In this document: piece after piece, positions 16,692 through 23,123 of the stretch
Position numbering within the stretch: position 1 is the stretch's first letter
Layout of the letters: each line of letters begins with the position of its first letter
Assembly: GCA_017407365.1 (NCBI GenBank)
Contig: JAFQWR010000090.1
Location: 1-27,526, forward strand
DNA: 27,526 nucleotides
Source of the DNA: Clostridia bacterium
GTDB lineage: Bacteria > Bacillota > Clostridia > Christensenellales > HGM11417
Direction: 5' to 3'
The notes under the pieces: model-generated
The model's input: the letters and a program-made list of their open reading frames with translations, nothing else
Told to the model about the DNA's origin: nothing
Databases searched by the model: none
Translations under genes and position numbers: made by a program

Positions 16692-18146
16692 TTAATCGCG
16701 GAACAGCTCGGGGAAGTCCGTTTTTATGATACTCAGAATAACGTCCTTTTCGTCCGATAAAAACTGCTCTGCTGTTGATCTTATGCTGGGGTCTGCGGTA
16801 AACATTGCACCGGAATCCTCCGCAAGCTTATCCTTCCAGCGCACGCTGGGCAGATACTGCCAGAGCCCCGCCCTCTGATACTGTGCGGCTCTCAGCCACT
16901 CTGCGGTGTTGGCAGGCTTTTTGCCTTCATCCAATGCGTAAAGCTTTGCAATGGTTTCCTCATCGTTATATAGGGGAATGGAGAAGCCCGATTCCGTCAT
17001 AATCAGCTGACCCTCTACCGAGGTGAAATACTCTGCCAGACGGTAGGCGATATCGGGATAGGGCGTTTTGGTGTAAACCGCATAGCCAACCGAGCCGGAC
17101 CAGCCGTTGCAGTTGCTGTCGTATTCGTAGGCGGGGATGGGAGCGATATCCCAATCGAAGGTTGCCTGCTCTCTTAAATCGGAGGTTACCGAGCGACCCT
17201 CAATATAGCACGCCGCCTCTCCGTTCAGAAAGAGCGTTTTTTCACTGGTGGTGGAAAGAATGGTAGAGGTGGGCGTAACGCAATATTCCATCGTTGCGCT
17301 CTGTATGTAATCGTATACCTCGATGAACTCGGGGGTGTCGATTAAAACCTCCGTTCTGTCTGCCGAAAGATAATCTGCGCCGTTAGACCAGATCAGACTT
17401 TCGGGATAGATTTTTGCAACGCCGTAGATATGATCGTCCTTCAGCTTCGTTTCGCCCGTTTTGTTGGAAACGAACACCGTTCCGCGGTCATAGCCGAACA
17501 TACTCCAATAGCTGAGCGCCTCCTCGGGCGTCCAGGGGGTTTCGGGATCGGGATAGGGCACGCCGTATTCATCGAACATATCCTTGTTGTAGTACATTAC
17601 GTAGGGCGTAACGTCCTTGGGCATACAGTAGATTGCGCCCGAGCCCATCGTGCTTCCGTTGAAGCGATAGCGGTTTACCGCCGAGGGCCAGACGTTATCC
17701 AGATTGATGCGATCGCTCTGCGCAATATAATCGGTGAGGTCGGTCATAACGCCGGTGGTTACCCACTGACCGAAGTTTCCGTCCGGCACAAGGAATACGT
17801 CGGGCACGTTCTGTGCGGCTATGATGCTGTTGAACTGACTTTCATAGCTGCTGATGATGCTGACGTCCACCTCGATGTGCTTTTCGGGCGTTTCTTCCTC
17901 AGAAAGAGCAGCATTCCGTTCGTCAACCTCTTTGTTGTACTCGATCTCGAACTGCTTGCAGACCTCTTTTACAAGGTCGGTTTCGGTAGAGCCGCCGTTA
18001 TCCCAGTGGCAAAGCGTGATCACGTGAACGTCGCCTCTTTCACGCTTACCGGATGCGCTGAAAACAGACGCCGTAAAGCATCCGACGATCAGAACGATGG
18101 CACTGCACCACGCAACCATCTGCTTCCATGTAAGAATTCGGAACAT
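16692..18146 (-). CDS. Lipoprotein extracellular solute-binding protein (family 1, carbohydrate)
   Basis: A 484-residue substrate-binding lipoprotein for the two permeases encoded next. The signal ends in a good lipobox, LIVG-Cys23, if translation starts at the ATG at 18146. The mature part begins with HVITLCHWDNGGSTE and has the family-1 pattern, including NVPDVFLVPDG, TPYVMYYNKDMFDEYG and the late NTAEWLRAAQY segment. The frame is open 135 bases further upstream, but that extension lacks a signal peptide and a ribosome binding site. The chosen ATG has GAGGGG only two bases upstream, so its initiation signal is unusual and the start is the least certain in the operon. A 149-base gap with hairpins separates it from the GH2 gene. 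The ligand is unknown. Confidence 0.9.
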   Translation of the reverse strand: MFRILTWKQMVAWCSAIVLIVGCFTASVFSASGKRERGDVHVITLCHWDNGGSTETDLVKEVCKQFEIEYNKEVDERNAALSEEETPEKHIEVDVSIISSYESQFNSIIAAQNVPDVFLVPDGNFGQWVTTGVMTDLTDYIAQSDRINLDNVWPSAVNRYRFNGSTMGSGAIYCMPKDVTPYVMYYNKDMFDEYGVPYPDPETPWTPEEALSYWSMFGYDRGTVFVSNKTGETKLKDDHIYGVAKIYPESLIWSNGADYLSADRTEVLIDTPEFIEVYDYIQSATMEYCVTPTSTILSTTSEKTLFLNGEAACYIEGRSVTSDLREQATFDWDIAPIPAYEYDSNCNGWSGSVGYAVYTKTPYPDIAYRLAEYFTSVEGQLIMTESGFSIPLYNDEETIAKLYALDEGKKPANTAEWLRAAQYQRAGLWQYLPSVRWKDKLAEDSGAMFTADPSIRSTAEQFLSDEKDVILSIIKTDFPELFRD

Positions 18147-18207
18147 AACCCCTCGCGTTTTTTGTAGTAGTAGTTTTTTATCACCCTCTCCAAGGTGCAT
18201 ATACAGA

Positions 18208-18295
18208 CTGCTTACTAAAAAGCAGCTTTCTATCATAAAAGCGACGTCGCAACGGCTCCTTGGGGAAGCTCCTTTCGCCAAAGGAGATAAGCCCC
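18208..18295 (-). promoter_or_regulatory. Structured intercistronic region between the GH2 and solute-binding protein genes
   Basis: The only long gap inside the operon holds three inverted repeats: CTGCTT/AAGCAG (18208-18225), the 10-bp palindrome GCGACGTCGC (18241-18250), and CTCCTTT/AAAGGAG with loop CGCC (18269-18286) nested in GGGG/CCCC (18262-18295). There is no T-run, so it is not a normal terminator. It may be an mRNA-processing or stabilising element that sets GH2 expression apart from that of the transporter. Confidence 0.45.
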
Positions 18296-20071
18296 TTATT
18301 GCTGCGTGATTGCCTTTTTCAGCTCTTCAATGGGAGCCTTGGGTACACGGTTGATGTCGGTAAGACCGTTGATTTCCGTTTCTACGTCTGTCAGCTGGGT
18401 GACGCAGAAGCCCGAAATGCCGTCAATTTTCTTCAACGCCGCCACAAGCTCCCTCAGCCTGCCCACATACGAGGCGGAATCCTTGACCATATCGCCGTAG
18501 CCCCAGCCGCTTTCTGCACCGTTTTTGTAGCCAATGCCCGCAAACTCCGAAATAACAACGGGCTCGCCCTGATAGCCGAAGCCGTTTGCAAAGGGCAGAC
18601 GGAGCTGAGAATAGCCCACACGGTTATTTCCTGCCAATGCCTCGTTCAGCTGAGAATAGAAGCGTGTAAGCTCCTCGGCGCTCTGTGTGTAATTGTGCAG
18701 GGAAACGATATCGCTTACGGTATGCTCCCAGCCGTCGTTAGAGATTACGGGACGTCTTGCATCGTACGCCTTGGTGGCGTAGTAAAGAGCAAGCGAAAAC
18801 GCCTGCTGCTGTGCGTCGGTGACGATACGAGGCACGCCCCAGCTTTCATTTATGGGCACCCACGTTAATACAGAGGGATGGTTGTAGTTCTGCCTCACAG
18901 CCTCCATCCATTCCGCGGCAACCTTTTCTGCCGTTTCGCTCTTATACTCGTAGGCAGAGGGCATTTCACACCAGATAGCCATACCGAGGATGTCGGCATA
19001 GTAGTAGAAGCGCTCGTCCTCTATCTTCTGATGCATACGGATGCCGTTGAAGCCAAGCTCCTTGGCAAGCAGTATATCCTTTACAAACGCCTGCTCGTCC
19101 GGCGCAGTCAGGCCGCTTTCGCCGTAGTAGCCCTGCGCAAGCACCATTTGCAGGTAGATGGGGTTGCAATTCAGCATAATGCAATTGCCCTCTGCTCTGC
19201 ACTCGGCAAGACCGAAATAAGAGCCTGCCTCCTCTACCACCTCGCTTTCCTTTACGAGATAAAACTGCACATCGTACAGATTGGGGCGGTCGGGCGTCCA
19301 ATACAGCACACGGAAGATATCCCCATCATAATTGAGGTCTGCCTTAACATTTAAAATTCTGCGTGTGAAGCGGGATACGGTATCCGAAACGGTGTTGCCG
19401 CCAAAGCTTACAACCGTTCTCAGCGCATAGCCCTCACGGTATTCACTGAGCGTAGCCTCAAACTCCACGTAATAATCCTTGATGCTGGGGGTGATTTTTA
19501 CGCTTTTCAGGTAGCAATCGGGTACAATTTCCGTCCAAACGGGCTTCCAGATGCCCACGGTATTCTGATACCAGCACCCAACGGAGCCGCCCACCGCGCT
19601 CTGCTTACCGCGCGGCTGAATTGCCTCTAAGGTATCCTCCGCCTTTACGGTGATTACCGCCTTACCCTCTGCCGCAAGCACCTCGTTGGTGATGTCGAAG
19701 GTAAAACGGCAGTAGCCTCCCCTGTGCATTCCCACGTAAGAGCCGTTTACCCAGACCTTGGTCTGATAGTCACAGCCCTCAAAATGCAGAAGCAGACGGC
19801 TACCCGACAGCTCTGAGGTCTGATAGGTAAGCTCGGTGCGATACCACACGGTATCGTGCAGACCGTCTTCTGCAATACCGCTCTTCTTCGTCTGATAAGA
19901 ATAGGGCACGGTGATTGCTCTTGCTTCGGGAAAGCGCAAAAACCAACCCTGCTTTTCGCCCAGGTGCGCGTCGTCGAATGCAAACGACCATTCTCCGCAT
20001 AAATCTCTGAAATCCTTTTTCACAAGCTGCGGACGCGGATATCCGCTTTTGTAACAACGTACGTGTTGCAT
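18296..20071 (-). CDS. GH2 family glycoside hydrolase (beta-galactosidase/beta-glucuronidase-like)
   Basis: A 591-residue retaining exo-glycosidase and the first gene of the operon. The N-terminal sugar-binding jelly roll (about 20-185, with DTVWYRTELTY and HFEGCDYQTKVWVNG) is followed by an immunoglobulin-like domain and a TIM barrel from about residue 300. The acid/base is Glu409 in the INESWG motif and the nucleophile is Glu509 in VVISEFAG. GFNGIRMHQKIEDERFYYYAD is the usual barrel segment. It has no signal peptide, so it should hydrolyse imported oligosaccharides in the cytoplasm. At under 600 residues it is shorter than LacZ and nearer the glucuronidase size class, but the conserved glucuronate-binding Asn-Lys motif of GusA is not evident, so specificity is open. 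GGAGAG five bases before the ATG sets the start. Confidence 0.93.
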   Translation of the reverse strand: MQHVRCYKSGYPRPQLVKKDFRDLCGEWSFAFDDAHLGEKQGWFLRFPEARAITVPYSYQTKKSGIAEDGLHDTVWYRTELTYQTSELSGSRLLLHFEGCDYQTKVWVNGSYVGMHRGGYCRFTFDITNEVLAAEGKAVITVKAEDTLEAIQPRGKQSAVGGSVGCWYQNTVGIWKPVWTEIVPDCYLKSVKITPSIKDYYVEFEATLSEYREGYALRTVVSFGGNTVSDTVSRFTRRILNVKADLNYDGDIFRVLYWTPDRPNLYDVQFYLVKESEVVEEAGSYFGLAECRAEGNCIMLNCNPIYLQMVLAQGYYGESGLTAPDEQAFVKDILLAKELGFNGIRMHQKIEDERFYYYADILGMAIWCEMPSAYEYKSETAEKVAAEWMEAVRQNYNHPSVLTWVPINESWGVPRIVTDAQQQAFSLALYYATKAYDARRPVISNDGWEHTVSDIVSLHNYTQSAEELTRFYSQLNEALAGNNRVGYSQLRLPFANGFGYQGEPVVISEFAGIGYKNGAESGWGYGDMVKDSASYVGRLRELVAALKKIDGISGFCVTQLTDVETEINGLTDINRVPKAPIEELKKAITQQ

Positions 20072-20112
20072 AATACTCTCCGTATGTATTTGAATTATCT
20101 ATTGATAAATAC

Positions 20113-20141
20113 ATTATAGCATACTTTATCCGTGATGTCAA
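20113..20141 (-). promoter_or_regulatory. Proximal sigma-A promoter (P2) of the glycan operon
   Basis: On the minus strand, TTGACA (20141-20136), 17 bases, TATAAT (20118-20113). It is an exact match to consensus, with an extended TATGC before the -10 box. Confidence 0.9.
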
Positions 20142-20245
20142 TACGCATTTGAATTTTATTCTATCGGTTTTTGTTTCTACGGATTACTTTTGCTTACTCT
20201 ATTCTAATTCGTTGTTATGTGAATGATTTCCAACTGTTCCATTTC

Positions 20246-20274
20246 ATTATAGCATATTTTTTCGATGCTGTCAA
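20246..20274 (-). promoter_or_regulatory. Distal sigma-A promoter (P1) of the glycan operon
   Basis: On the minus strand, TTGACA (20274-20269), 17 bases, TATAAT (20251-20246). It is an exact consensus match, and 35 of 45 aligned bases around it match P2. Confidence 0.9.
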
Positions 20275-20370
20275 TACATTTTTGAAAATAAATTTACACG
20301 TTCTGATTTTTTCGTACTTGTTCGTGTTTATTTTAATTTTCTCTTTCTTTCCGTTCACTCTGCTTTTGTT

Positions 20371-20399
20371 TTGACATTTTTTTATCTTTGTGATATAAT
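20371..20399 (+). promoter_or_regulatory. Sigma-A promoter of the ArsR-type regulator gene
   Basis: TTGACA (20371-20376), 17 bases, TATAAT (20394-20399), on the + strand and divergent to the operon promoters. Confidence 0.88.
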
Positions 20400-20478
20400 T
20401 GTGAACATATCTTTACGGCGCATAATCATGATTGCTTTCCCGTTATTTTACAAAAAGCAAAAGGGAATCTGTAAGAAA

Positions 20479-21405
20479 ATGAGAATTATTGAAAATCTGC
20501 GCGAGGGCTTGCCCCTGTTTGACGCGCTGAACAGCGAAATACGAATTCAAATCATTCAGCTGCTGCTTAAAAACCATCAGATGAATATGAATGACCTGGC
20601 TCTTACGCTGAATATCCCCAAGAGCACCCTGACTCCGCACATCAAAAAGCTTGTGCAGGCAGAGCTGATCAGCGTTAGCTTAAGCTCGCAGGCGCGCGGC
20701 GCACAGAAGATCTGCCAGATTGCGGAGGATAAGCTGATTGTCAACATTCAGCCCCAGGCAACCAAGCAGAAGATTTACGAATCTGAGATTGACGTCGGTC
20801 AGTACACCGGCTGCTTTGTTTTACCCACCTGCGGTCTTGCCACCTCTGAGCGTGTGGTTGGCGACGCGTTTGACGATTCCCGCTTCTTCTACTGTCCCGA
20901 CCGCTTTCAGGCATCCGTGCTGTGGTTTGCGCAGGGCTACATCGAATATACTGTTGCCAATATGCTTTCCTCTAAGGAAAAACCCGAGGAGCTTCAGATC
21001 TTTGTGGAGCTTTGCAGTGAGGCGCCCGGTGTTTTAAGCTACTATCCCTCTGATATCAGCTTTATTGTAAACGGCGTGAACCTTGGCTACTGGACCTCTC
21101 CCGGCGAATTTTTTGACCGCAAGGGCAGATACACCCCCCAATGGTGGTTCCCCAACTTTCCGCAATACGGCATTATGAAGGTGCTGATCATCAACGAAAC
21201 GGGCACCTACCTCGACGGTCTGTTCCTTTCCCCCACCACCATCCACAACCTGCAGCTGGATAAGAGCAACAGCATTTCTCTTCGCTTAGAGGTTCCCGAA
21301 ACGGCAAAGAACGTTGGCGGACTTACGCTGTTCGGCAAAAAATTCGGCGATTACGAGCACGGCATACGCTTCCGCCTGCTTTGCTCCGAAAACGAAACAA
21401 AGTAA
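20479..21405 (+). CDS. ArsR-type winged-helix regulator with a large C-terminal sensor-like domain
   Basis: A 308-residue DNA-binding protein transcribed divergently from the glycan operon and probably its regulator. Residues 1-85 form an ArsR-like winged helix: LFDALNSEIRIQIIQLLL, then the helix-turn-helix MNMNDLALTLNIPKSTLTPHIKKLVQAELI (about 35-64). Residues about 90-308 form a second domain rich in aromatic residues and beta strands (FIVNGVNLGYWTSPGEFFDRKGRYTPQWW), suggestive of a beta-sandwich ligand-binding module; plain ArsR proteins of about 100 residues lack it. It has no metal-binding Cys cluster of the usual type. The ATG at 20479 matches the typical family start (MRIIENL) with AAGGGA 12 bases upstream; an in-frame ATG at 20428 is the alternative. 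A strong terminator follows. Confidence 0.88.
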   Translation: MRIIENLREGLPLFDALNSEIRIQIIQLLLKNHQMNMNDLALTLNIPKSTLTPHIKKLVQAELISVSLSSQARGAQKICQIAEDKLIVNIQPQATKQKIYESEIDVGQYTGCFVLPTCGLATSERVVGDAFDDSRFFYCPDRFQASVLWFAQGYIEYTVANMLSSKEKPEELQIFVELCSEAPGVLSYYPSDISFIVNGVNLGYWTSPGEFFDRKGRYTPQWWFPNFPQYGIMKVLIINETGTYLDGLFLSPTTIHNLQLDKSNSISLRLEVPETAKNVGGLTLFGKKFGDYEHGIRFRLLCSENETK

Positions 21406-21410
21406 ACCCC

Positions 21411-21443
21411 AAGGGGCTCCTTAAAATAAGGAGCTCCTTTTTT
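21411..21443 (+). terminator. Intrinsic terminator after the regulator gene
   Basis: A 12-bp stem with one G-U pair (21411-21422 with 21428-21439), loop AAAAT, then six T. Confidence 0.9.
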
Positions 21444-21448
21444 ACAGC

Positions 21449-21481
21449 AAAAAAGCCCCCACCAAACGGTGAGAGCTTTTT
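21449..21481 (-). terminator. Intrinsic terminator after kptA
   Basis: In the minus-strand RNA a 14-bp stem with two G-U pairs (21481-21468 with 21463-21450) is followed by a U-run. On the + strand the same hairpin has two C-A mismatches, so it serves the minus-strand unit. Confidence 0.8.
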
Positions 21482-21558
21482 GTATAGATCAATCTAATAA
21501 TAGCGTGAGCAAATATCACTGTACTGCCCGTGCCCGGTTATTGCGTATAAAAGAGGCC

Positions 21559-22104
21559 TTACCCCTCCCCAAGCCGTTTCAGATAGCGCGGCGGAACAAG
21601 ATCCGTAAGGTAAACGCCGTTTGCCGAAAGATAAAAGCGATAGCCGTCGGCGTGCATACCATGGGTGTCTACCGTGTAAACGGTGGGCGTTCCGTGCCTT
21701 GCCCCCACCGTTACGGCGGTCTGATAATCGTCGGAAAGATGCACGTACAAGCGGGACATCGGCTTTAACCCCTCCCGTTCGATGGAGGCAACACTTTCCT
21801 CTGCGGTGCCGTGATAGAGAAAGGAAGGGGGAGTTACCTCTTTCAGCTCTACGTCCACCGGGATGGAATGCCCCTGATTTGCACGTATGCGCGTTTTATC
21901 CGCACTGAAAGCATAGCGCTCCTTATCGTCACAGGCAACAAGCTGCTCTAAAAGTTCCAACGTCATCGGGTGTGTTTTGCTGACTCCCTCGATAAAGGCG
22001 TCCACCTCAGCCCAGCCGTTTTTATCGAGCGTGATGCCCGCCGCCGAGGGATTATGCCTTAAAACATAAGCCATATAGGTGCTGATATCTGTAAGCTCTC
22101 CCAT
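21559..22104 (-). CDS. kptA: RNA 2'-phosphotransferase (KptA/Tpt1 family)
   Basis: A 181-residue enzyme that removes an internal 2'-phosphate from RNA using NAD+, giving ADP-ribose 1'',2''-cyclic phosphate. In eukaryotes it finishes tRNA splicing; in bacteria the natural substrate is unclear. The N-terminal lobe has the catalytic Arg16-His17 in VLRHNP. RIRANQGHS (Arg74) and the YHGT motif (97-100) belong to the NAD-binding lobe, and Arg118 in SRLYVHLS fits the fourth conserved catalytic residue. All four key positions appear intact and the length is normal. AGGAGG precedes the ATG. It lies 35 bases downstream of a methyltransferase gene without a terminator between them, so the two are probably cotranscribed. 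Confidence 0.95.
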   Translation of the reverse strand: MGELTDISTYMAYVLRHNPSAAGITLDKNGWAEVDAFIEGVSKTHPMTLELLEQLVACDDKERYAFSADKTRIRANQGHSIPVDVELKEVTPPSFLYHGTAEESVASIEREGLKPMSRLYVHLSDDYQTAVTVGARHGTPTVYTVDTHGMHADGYRFYLSANGVYLTDLVPPRYLKRLGEG

Positions 22105-22139
22105 AGCACTCCTCCTGAAATCTGATTTTGCTATCCTTT

Positions 22140-22946
22140 TTATACGCCGCCTTTTTTGTATTCATACAGTTTATACAGCTTTTTTGAAAGTTTTCCTGCA
22201 TACAGCAGGCGAAATCTTCTTCTTTCAATTCCCTGAAGCTCTGCAATCAGCTCGTTTGGCGTGATGCTGTGCTCCTGCATAAAGCACAAGCCCTCTGCCT
22301 GCAAGGCGGTGGGGTCATCCAAGCCGTAGACGGTATGCACGCCCACCTCGTTGACGGGATTTTTGAGCTTTGAAAGCTTTGCGGCAAGGGTGGTATAGCA
22401 ATCCACAAGCAGATGCACCGCATCAAAGTGCAGACAGATTTCCGAAAGCAGAGCCCTCAGCCTTTCGGGGGCAAGATACATACTTACACCCTCCATCACA
22501 ACAATTGCCTTACCCGCCCGCGGCACCGCATTCAAAAAGCCGCTTTTGCTGACGTCCGCACCAAGCATGATATATCCCTCTTCTTCTGCATAATACCGCT
22601 TGCGCTCTGCAATCACCTCGGGGAAATCCACGTCGTACCACACAGAGCCCCTGCCCGCGGCACGCAGTACACGGCTATCCAAGCCGCAACCGATGTGCAG
22701 CACGGTGGCACCGGGGCTTTCCTTCAACCGTTCATTCAGCCATTTGTCGAACACGGCGGCACGCATCCCCATATAAAAGGCAAGCCATTTTGACCTCGAC
22801 CTCCGCTTTAAGGGAAGCTGCACCGCATCCCAGATTTCCTCCGCCTTTCTGTCGTGCAGAATCAGCGCACGCCTGCTGACGTACGCCTTTCCGAACAGGG
22901 GAATATACAGCGTTTGATTTACATTGCTCAAAGAATTTTCAGACAT
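22140..22946 (-). CDS. Class I SAM methyltransferase of the leucine carboxylmethyltransferase (LCMT/PPM1) family
   Basis: A 268-residue SAM-dependent O-methyltransferase. The SAM-binding motif is VLHIGCGLDSR (about 82-92), followed by WYDVDFPEVIAERKRYY, the acidic-loop signature of the LCMT/PPM1 family (PF04072), and VMEGVSMYLAPERL in the later strand. Bacterial members often methylate carboxyl groups of small molecules or polyketides; the substrate here is unknown. It has no signal or membrane segment. A GGGAG site lies ten bases before the ATG. The gene opens a two-gene unit with kptA. The promoter is unclear: a TATAAA at about 23009-23014 has no good -35 box. Confidence 0.9.
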   Translation of the reverse strand: MSENSLSNVNQTLYIPLFGKAYVSRRALILHDRKAEEIWDAVQLPLKRRSRSKWLAFYMGMRAAVFDKWLNERLKESPGATVLHIGCGLDSRVLRAAGRGSVWYDVDFPEVIAERKRYYAEEEGYIMLGADVSKSGFLNAVPRAGKAIVVMEGVSMYLAPERLRALLSEICLHFDAVHLLVDCYTTLAAKLSKLKNPVNEVGVHTVYGLDDPTALQAEGLCFMQEHSITPNELIAELQGIERRRFRLLYAGKLSKKLYKLYEYKKGGV

Positions 22947-23060
22947 AAAGACATTTCTCCCTTTCTACCGCATTTACGTAAGGGGCTGGCAACGCACCCT
23001 CTACTTTATTTATAAGCCGAAAAGCCACAGGCTAACCATTGAACGGAAAAAGCCCTTGGC

Positions 23061-23094
23061 AAAGAAAAAGCACGCACCGACAGCGGCACGTGCT
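23061..23094 (-). terminator. Intrinsic terminator of the first Na/Pi cotransporter gene
   Basis: In the minus-strand RNA an 11-bp stem with two G-U pairs (23094-23084 with 23079-23069), loop CUGU, then UUUUUCUUU. Confidence 0.85.
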
Positions 23095-23123
23095 GTATGT
23101 ATCGCAAAGATAATCGCCTTACA

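Larger units (their letters stand above)
20072..20478. promoter_or_regulatory. Divergent control region between the regulator gene and the glycan operon
   Basis: An AT-rich 407-base region without a credible gene. It contains two minus-strand promoters (20113-20141 and 20246-20274), one plus-strand promoter (20371-20399), an ATTTGAATT repeat at 20088-20096 and 20147-20155, and an inverted repeat TTATC-N4-GATAA at 20095-20108 near the expected start point of the nearer operon promoter. These are plausible regulator binding sites. Confidence 0.75.

Noticed and set aside
18147..18281. 45-residue N-terminal extension of the solute-binding protein
   Set aside because: It would bury the lipoprotein signal, spans the intercistronic hairpins and lacks a ribosome binding site.
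20171..20374. 67-aa plus-strand frame in the divergent control region
   Set aside because: It is AT-rich, Phe/Leu/Ile-biased, overlaps three promoters and has no ribosome binding site.
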